From positions 1,984,001 to 2,048,000 of the forward strand of contig CP012388.1 in the NCBI GenBank assembly GCA_001708385.1: 64,000 nt of DNA, written 5' to 3'. This DNA comes from Flavobacterium psychrophilum. Lineage in GTDB: Bacteria; Bacteroidota; Bacteroidia; Flavobacteriales; Flavobacteriaceae. Of the stretch, positions 53,221 to 61,400 are shown in pieces. The number at the start of each line of letters is the position of its first letter. Position 1 is the stretch's first letter. The position numbers were made by a program, and so were the translations under genes. The notes beneath the pieces are model-generated. The model worked only from the letters and a program-made list of their open reading frames with translations, did not search any database and was not told where the DNA came from.

Positions 53221-55489
53221 TACAATCGTTTGCATCTTTTACCTCTACTGTATAGCTGCCGGGTGTAAGGTCGGTGTAGACAGTTGCTGTTGTATAAGTT
53301 CCTCCATTAATACTTACTTCATAAGGTATGGTTCCCCCTGTAATATTTACAGTCAGCGTACCATCGTTACCATCAAAACAAATCTCGTCGGTATGGGCCA
53401 ATGTAGCCGCCAATGCTGCCGCCGGTTGTGTAACCGTTACAGATGTAGTTGTAACTTCGCAAGATATTGCATCTTTAACTTTTACATTGTAGGTACCTGC
53501 CTCAAGTCCGGTAAACACATTAGACGACCCGTATACATAAGCAGGGCTTATAGCATACTCAAGCGGTGTTGTACCTCCGGTAGCCGTAACAGTAATTTCT
53601 CCTGTAGCTGCTCCAAAACATAATACATTTTCTGTAACTGCTGCCGTTGCATCAATTGGTGCATGTTCATCTATCGTGTATGTAGTTGCCTGCACACATC
53701 CGTTAGCATGCTTAACATAAGCAGTATATGTACCAGATGTCAGGCCAACATTTGTAAATATATTTGAGGCAAAGTAATCTGTACCGTTTATTGAGTATGT
53801 TACCGTACCTGTAACACCTGTCGCAATATTTATCACTACATCATTATCTGGCGCATTGTTTACACAATTTGGAGTTACTACTGCCGATGGCTGCATGTTA
53901 ACACCATTTTGTATTACTTGTGTAAACTGTGCTATTGCACAATCGTTAGCATCTTTTACATCTACAGTATAGGTCCCGTCAGGAAGTGAGGTAAACTCAT
54001 GTGTTGCTGATACTGTTTCGTAAACATCACCATTAAGGCTTATTTGGTAAGGTTCAGTTCCACCTGTAATATCTACAGTGATTGTACCATTCTCATCATC
54101 AAAACATATTTCATCGGTATGAGCCAACTTAGCTGCTAATGCTGCCGCCGGTTGTGTAATTGTAACCGATAGCTGCGTTTCGCAACCTACATTATCATCC
54201 ATAACACTAATGGTATACGTACCTGCTGCAAGATCACCAAACACATTCGATGAGATGTAATCTGCAAATACAGGAGGTGTCGCATCAGATATACTGTATA
54301 ACAATGTCCCTGTGCCACCTGTAGCAGTAACCTCTATTATACCGCCTGTACCACCATAGCAAAGTACGTTAGCCGTAGCTGATGCAGATGCCGTGATATT
54401 ATCAGGGCTGGTAATCGTAAAGTTTAGTGTCTGTTCACAGGTATTTTCATGCCTTACGATAATAGTGTGGCTGCCATCGGCAAGGTCAATAAACTCTGCT
54501 GTTAACGGATCCTGGAAAGCACCGCCGTCAAGAGCGTATTCCACATCATCCTGTACATCCGGATTTACAAGTACAAACACAACATTGCCTATTGTATTAC
54601 TATTACAGGTAGTTTGAATATCTAAAGATGCGTTAAGGGTTACACCTTCTTCGATCTCTACTGTTGTAGGGATAGTGAAAGTACAATCGTTGGCGTCTTT
54701 TACTTCTATTGTATAGCTGCCGGGTGTAAGGTCGGTGTAGGTCATATCTGTGGAGAAAGCATCCGTAGAACGGATTCTTGACTCATAAGGACCCGTACCG
54801 TCCTGAGCGGTGATGGTGATTTTTCCATCGTTCGCACCGATACAAATTTCATTAGTCGGAACTGCTATAGCTGTAAGAGCGGCTGTTGGTTCGGTAACGG
54901 TTACAACTGATGTAGTAAACTCACAACCAATACTGTCTTTTACACGAACGATATATTCACCTGCGGCAAGTCCGGTAAACACATTAGACGGCCCGTACAC
55001 ATAAGCAGGGCTTATAGCATACTGAAGCGGCGTTGTACCTCCTGCAGCCGTTACAGTAATTTCTCCTGTAGCTGCTCCAAAACATAATACATTTTCTGTA
55101 ACTGCTGCCGTTGCATCAATTGGTGTATGTGCATCTATAGTGAACGTAGTTGTCTGCACACATCCGTTATCATGCTTAACATAAGCAGTATATGTACCTG
55201 CTGTCAGGCCAACATTTGTAAATATATTTGAGTTAAAGTAATCTGTACCGTTTATTGAATACATTACATTACCTGTAACACCTGCAGCGATATTTATCGC
55301 TACATCATTATTTGGCGCATTATTTACACAATTTGGAGTTACTACCGCCGACGGGTTTACATCTATTGTTACAATAGTACCCGGTACATTAGCTGTACAT
55401 ACCTCCTCAATTTTAGCGTCACCCTGAATGTCAACACCTTCTTCGATCTCTATTGCTGTAGGGATAGTGTAAGTACAATCGGTTTGCAT
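53189..55489 (-). CDS. Middle fragment of giant SprB-like repeat adhesin
   Basis: A 766-residue open segment between two frame breaks. It contains the same alternating repeats as the flanking segments: NVLCFGAATGEITVTAAGGT, then VPTNEICIGANDGKITITAQ, then CVNNAPDNDVVINIATG. The listed first Met is inside a repeat and not a real start. Its start region overlaps the end of the upstream segment because of a one-base insertion near 55,481, and it runs out of frame near 53,214. Read together with the segments on both sides it restores one continuous repeat protein. Confidence 0.78.
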   Translation of the reverse strand: MQTDCTYTIPTAIEIEEGVDIQGDAKIEEVCTANVPGTIVTIDVNPSAVVTPNCVNNAPNNDVAINIAAGVTGNVMYSINGTDYFNSNIFTNVGLTAGTYTAYVKHDNGCVQTTTFTIDAHTPIDATAAVTENVLCFGAATGEITVTAAGGTTPLQYAISPAYVYGPSNVFTGLAAGEYIVRVKDSIGCEFTTSVVTVTEPTAALTAIAVPTNEICIGANDGKITITAQDGTGPYESRIRSTDAFSTDMTYTDLTPGSYTIEVKDANDCTFTIPTTVEIEEGVTLNASLDIQTTCNSNTIGNVVFVLVNPDVQDDVEYALDGGAFQDPLTAEFIDLADGSHTIIVRHENTCEQTLNFTITSPDNITASASATANVLCYGGTGGIIEVTATGGTGTLLYSISDATPPVFADYISSNVFGDLAAGTYTISVMDDNVGCETQLSVTITQPAAALAAKLAHTDEICFDDENGTITVDITGGTEPYQISLNGDVYETVSATHEFTSLPDGTYTVDVKDANDCAIAQFTQVIQNGVNMQPSAVVTPNCVNNAPDNDVVINIATGVTGTVTYSINGTDYFASNIFTNVGLTSGTYTAYVKHANGCVQATTYTIDEHAPIDATAAVTENVLCFGAATGEITVTATGGTTPLEYAISPAYVYGSSNVFTGLEAGTYNVKVKDAISCEVTTTSVTVTQPAAALAATLAHTDEICFDGNDGTLTVNITGGTIPYEVSINGGTYTTATVYTDLTPGSYTVEVKDANDCTISHPCSNRN
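53281..54983. repeat. Direct repeat, copy 2 (about 1.7 kb) inside the adhesin gene
   Basis: The partner of 51061-52768. After 54983 the sequence switches to a different repeat module. A shorter third match to the last part lies at about 55,491-55,670. Confidence 0.8.
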
Positions 55490-58400
55490 CTTTTACCTCT
55501 ACTGTATAGCTGCCCGGTGTAAGGTCGGTGTAGGTCATATCTGTGGAGAAAGCATCCGTAGAACGGATTCTTGACTCATACGGACCTGAACCGTCCTGCG
55601 CGGTGATGGTGATTGTTCCATCGTTCGCACCAATACAGATTTCATTAGTAGAAACTGCCGTAGCTATAAGAGCAGCTGTTGGCTCTATAATAGTTTTTGT
55701 GATAACAATTTCACAACCTATGCTGTCTTTTACACTGATAGTATAATTTCCTGCCGGAAGGTTTTCAAAAACATCCTCAATTCCATAGTCGCTATCGACG
55801 AATACCGGAGCAACCTCATCAGAAATTGCAAACTTTATAGGCGCTGTTCCGTAAGAAGCTGTTACAGTTATTTTTCCTGTGGCTTCACCGTAACAAAGCA
55901 CTTCTGTAGTAACATCTGCCGTAGCTGTTAAAGCATCGTAATCTGTTAAAACAAAGTCATCTGTTTTTATACAAATAAGTCCGTCACCGTCAGTATGTCT
56001 TATATGGGCTGTATGTGTACCCGCGGCAAGGGATACGTTTAAAAATTCGTTAGATGGCTGGTAAGTTGTACCATCTATAGAATATTCAACATTTGTAGTA
56101 TCTACAGCAGAATTTATAGTAATTGTTACATTGTTTGCAGGTGTATTATTATCACATGTTACACTTACCTCTGCCGATGGCTGTAGGTCTACACCTTGTA
56201 ATATTTCATTATCAATAGGTGGATTAAGCGAACAACCATTTTCGTCTTTTACGTAGATTGTACTCGTTCCTGCCGGAAGACCTTCTAATAAATAAGTAGA
56301 TCCTGTTACCGGCACGTAAGGGCCGTTTTCATCAAGGCTAATTACATAGTCACCTGTACCACCTTTTATGCTAACAGCTATTGTTCCGTCGTTAGCACCT
56401 AAACAGGTTTCGTTAGTAACTTTGGTTACATTCGCTTCTATTTCTTTAGGTTCTTTTATCTCTACCCTATGTATCTCGAAACAGCCGTTAGCGTCCTGTG
56501 CAATAACATCATAGAATCCTTCTTTAAGGAACTGGAAAACGTTAGTATCTACAAACTCATTAAGGTTTGGAGAAATGGCGTATTGTACCTTGCCCGTACC
56601 ACCTGTAGTTGTAATTGTAATCTTTCCGTTAACTTCTCCAAAACAAACAATATCTGTAGCTTGAGGTGTCACTACAAACGGTTCCGGTTCTTCTATAATC
56701 ACATCTGCCGAAGTAGCATCGCAATCGCCGCTTTTTACTAAAATACGGTAAGTGCCTTTAGAAAGTCCCGGGAATACACCGCTTGGTTGATAAGCTGTTG
56801 TAGTATTTGCTGTTACATTGTAAAGAGCATACTCATAATTGCCAAGCCCAGCCGTTGCTACGGCTGAAATTTCGGCTGAATTTTCTCCTGCACAGTTAAT
56901 TACTGCGCCTGCAAAGTTTAGTTTAATGTTTATAGGTTGTACAGCAGGTATTGCAACCGAATTGGTAAATACTGCAGTACAATCATTAGCATCTTTAACT
57001 AGGTATTTGTAAGTGCCACTTGCAGTTATATCTATAGTACTGGTGTCGCCATTGGTAAACGCTGTATATGTACCATTAACTGTTGTGCTATAGCGATATG
57101 GAGCAGTGCCTCCGGTTGCCGAGATAATTAGCTGGGCATCAGTATCACAAGTAAAGCCCTTGTCTAATGAGAGTCCCACTACAAGAGGTTCGGGCTGGTT
57201 AATAGTAACTTTAGTTGTCTCTACATCACAACTCCATCCATCGGTTACTATAATTGAGTAAATTCCTGCACGAAGGTCTGTAAACACAGGGCTCGTTTGT
57301 CCGCCTGTCGTTGTTGCAATTGCAGTGCCGGCAATATCGTAGGTATTAAGCGCATATTGGTATACACCACGCCCTCCTGATACATTGGTGGCCTGAACTG
57401 TTATACCACCATCGCCGTAACACGATACATCGGTATCAGAGGCTATAATATTAGCAGTAATCGGTGTCGGGCGAACCAGGTCAACCGTTTCGCTGTATTC
57501 GCAACCACTACTGTCTTTAACTGTAAGTGTATAACTTCCTTCTTCAAGTGCTGTAAATGCACTATTGAAATCAAAATCCTGAACCAATTCGTAAAAAGGT
57601 ATCGTTCTTTCCAGCTTATACTGATACGTACCCCAGCCTCCTTTAGCCTGTGCCGAAATTTCACCTTTGTCATTACTACAGGTAACATTTGCAGTTATAA
57701 TAGACGGAAGATTTAACGGTTCTGCCGGAGATGGTACTGTAATTATTGCTGTATCGGCAGAACAGAATGGCGTATCGGTAGCTATTATCCTTACGAATAA
57801 ATTGCCCGCAGGTACACCGTTAATTTCAAACGGATTAACCGCGAAATCGCCTGTGCCGCTTGCTACGTTTGTTGTTCCGTTGTACACTTCATAATTATAA
57901 GCACCCGTATAACCCGATACGTTTATCGTGATCGAACCGTCGCTTGCGCCATAACAATTTACAGCCGTAGCGCTAACAGCTTCTACTTCTATAGTATTAA
58001 ATGGTGCGATGGTATGTGTTAGGGTTTTTGTACAATCTGTATCAAGGTCGGTAACTTTAAAAGTATATGTTCCTACTTCTGTAAGTGTAAATCTCGATTT
58101 ACGTACATCAGGAACAGGTAAAGCTGTACCCAATGTTCCCGAAGGCAGCATTTCGAATTTAAAGTTGCCTGAGCCACCTGACACTGCAACCTCAACAAGT
58201 GCATCATTTGTACACGTCATAGCAGTTACCGTGTTAAGGGTAAATGTACCCATTGCAGGAAGCGGATCTATATTAAAGTTATAAGAATTAACGCAGTTGT
58301 TGGCATCTTTTACGTAGACCGTCACACTTTGAGTGCTTCCGTTATCTATTACTTCAAAAGTATTAGACGTTATATAATTACTACCATCCCTGCTGTATCT

Positions 58401-61400
58401 GTAAGTACCTTTTCCTCCTGTTGCTGTAATAGTAACAAGAGATGTTTTTACGGTATTGTCTGTAGCACATTCAAATGCTGTAGCTGTAGCATTGGCAACC
58501 AGTGCATCCGGTTCTCCTACAGTTATTGCTACATCTTTTGTACATTTTTTGCCCGATGTTACCGTGACAATATAATCATCTGCCTCAAGGCCTGTAAATA
58601 CCGGGTTATTAACATTATTGTGTGTATATGTACCGGCAACATTCGCTATACTATATGTATATGGAAGATCTGTACTAGTCACATCCAGTTTAGCTGTAAC
58701 AGTACCTGTATTGCCACCGTTACAAATAACATCTGTTTTTGTAAGCGTAAAATCTACCTCGATGGCTTTTTCAAGGGTTACATCTGCCTGAGCAGTACAG
58801 TTTGTAGTAGTATCATGTATAATAACGGTATAATCTCCCGCTTTTAAACCTGTAAAAATATTAGACGGCTGTGCTGCCACTGTAACAGCACCCTGCAACT
58901 CGTATTCGTAGTTTGCTGTCGCAGAACCACCAATACCTGTCACCGTTATTTCGCCATCGTTATCATCACAAGTTGGTTGTGTAGATACCGATGCCATAAG
59001 GTCTAACGGTTCATGTATGATTACGTCTGCCGCCTGGAATATACATCCATTACCATCTTTTATTCTTATTTGATACGTACCTGAAGTAAGGTTATCATAG
59101 GTAAAGGTATCGGCCTTAGCCTGGAAAGCGGCTCCATTTATGCTATATGTAAATGGTGCCGGACTTGCGTTACTAGTTCTTGCTACATTAATCGTGTAGC
59201 TTCCATCTTCGGTATTACACTGTGTAGCTACAGATGCAGTTACTACAGGTGTAGCGTCCAGAGGTACAAAAATATCTGCTTTTACAATACAGTTATTAGC
59301 ATCTTTTATGTAAGCATCATAATTTCCGCTATTTCTCTTAAACATATTGGTAGAAACCCATGTAGTAGGCTGAGGAGCTCCATCGATTACAACCTGATAG
59401 CTATAATCACCTGCACCACCCTGGCCTGTAATCGTTATTTCGCCGGAATTAGGATTACAATTTGCGTTTTTAGCTTCTGCATTAACTAATAATTCGTTTA
59501 CAGATTCGGTAATTGTAAATTGTGCGGAAGCCATTTTACAGCCTGCATGCAGACCCCCAACTTCCTGGAACTGGATGTAATAAACACCCGGTGTCAATCC
59601 AGTTAATGTATCGGTTATAGTACCTGACGGGGTTAATGTTGCATCCTGTATCCCTGTAACAGCTGTATTAGACTGTGCCCTATATACCTGATATGTTACC
59701 TGCGAAGCACCACTATCAAATCCACTAAAGTTGAATATTACATTACCGTTACCCGCACCTTTACAGGCAACATCGTTTACAGCAAGTATATTAACTACCA
59801 GATCAGATGGTGTAACATCAGTAATTTTAGCCGTTTCAAAGTAGTGACAACGTGTATCCTTATCATATACAACAAACGTATAGATTACTCCAGGAACAAG
59901 ACCTGTAAACGAAGCTGTTCTAGGTGCATCGTCAGGATCATCAGCCTGTTTCCAGTCTGTAGAGTAAGGGTATTCATTTGTCTCCAGTATAGCAAATTCG
60001 TAATTATCACTAGTTATTGCCGCACCAACAGTTACAACCGCTTTACCTCCACCTGCACAGGTAGATGGCCATGTAGTGTCTATATTAATGTCAAGCTGAT
60101 TAGGAGGCGAAGCCATGATAATATTCTGCTTAACAGCGGTACAGCCGTTAGCATCTTTTATAACAACCTGATAAATACCGTAATTTAAAATTATAAACTC
60201 ATGGGAAGCTGTAGATGTAGTTACCGGAACAGCAGAGTATCCAAAATTGTTAGTAAGTTCATAGGTGTACGGAGCTGTACCCCCTGCAACAGTATGTATC
60301 CTGATTTTTCCGGCAGAAATATTTGTTCCCGGATTATCAGGATCTTCAATACAACGAATGTTGTCTTCTGTTGTAAGGAAAGTTATAGCTGGAAGCTCTG
60401 TAATAGATGCAGTATCGGTAACGCTACAGCCATTGCTATCGGTAACTTTTACCGTATAATCTCCTGCCGGAAGCCCCGTTGTCTGTGTACCATAATCGTG
60501 AGTGGCAGTGCTAACGTTAATTACATAAGGAGCAAGGCCTTTGGTTGTATCTATATCAACTTGTATAGCACCTGTACTGGCTCCATTACATAATATATTA
60601 GTTGGTTTAAGTAACGTTATTTCCGGCTGGCTTAACTGCGGAACATTAATTGCGCTCGTTTCTACCGTACATCCGGCAGCATCTATAATCTTTATTTTGT
60701 AATCGCCAAAATCGGCAGGGGCAATATCAAGAGTTACAGTAGCACTGCCCGCTGTAATTAGCGATCCGTAAGCACCTCCGTTTAGGTTACTGTTAGATAC
60801 CTGGTACTTGTAAGGAGCTTTACCTCCTGTTATAGTTGCTTCAACCACTGCCCTATTATCTGGAGCAGGTTCACAATCAAAGGCTGTTTTTAAGTCTCCG
60901 CTAACCAATAATCGGTTGTTTATATCAAACTGCACATCATCCGTACAGTTGTTGGCATCCAGTACTGTGATTGTATAGCTTCCCGGTACAAGGCCTGCAA
61001 AAGTTTCAGATGCCTGATAAGTAGTACCTCCGTTAATACTGTATCTAAAAGGTGCTTTACCCGTTCCTGCATTTACTGCAACTGTAGCCGAAGCGCCATC
61101 GGCATCATAACATAAATCTGTTGATGCTGTAACTATTGATACTACCGGAGAAACGGCAGCATTTAATGTAATAGTAGCAGAATAAGGGCATCCGTTAAGG
61201 TCTTTTACTTCAAGTTCATACGTGCCGTTAGCCAGGTCTGTAAATTCAGGGTTAGATTGTGTTATGGTAGTTGTACCATTTGAAAGTATGTAAGTATAGT
61301 TACCCCATCCATTTGTTGCATTAACAGTAATACTACCACCAGTAGTACACGTAGGTTGCACTACAGTCTCGGTTACTGATAAGGCTGATAGAGGAGCATC

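Noticed and set aside
51061..54983. Insertion sequence or transposon as the source of the long direct repeats
   Set aside because: No transposase frame, terminal inverted repeats or target duplication; the repeats are in-frame coding for the adhesin domains.
51061..55670. CRISPR array
   Set aside because: Repeats are long and coding, without short uniform repeats and unique spacers. No cas genes are in the window.
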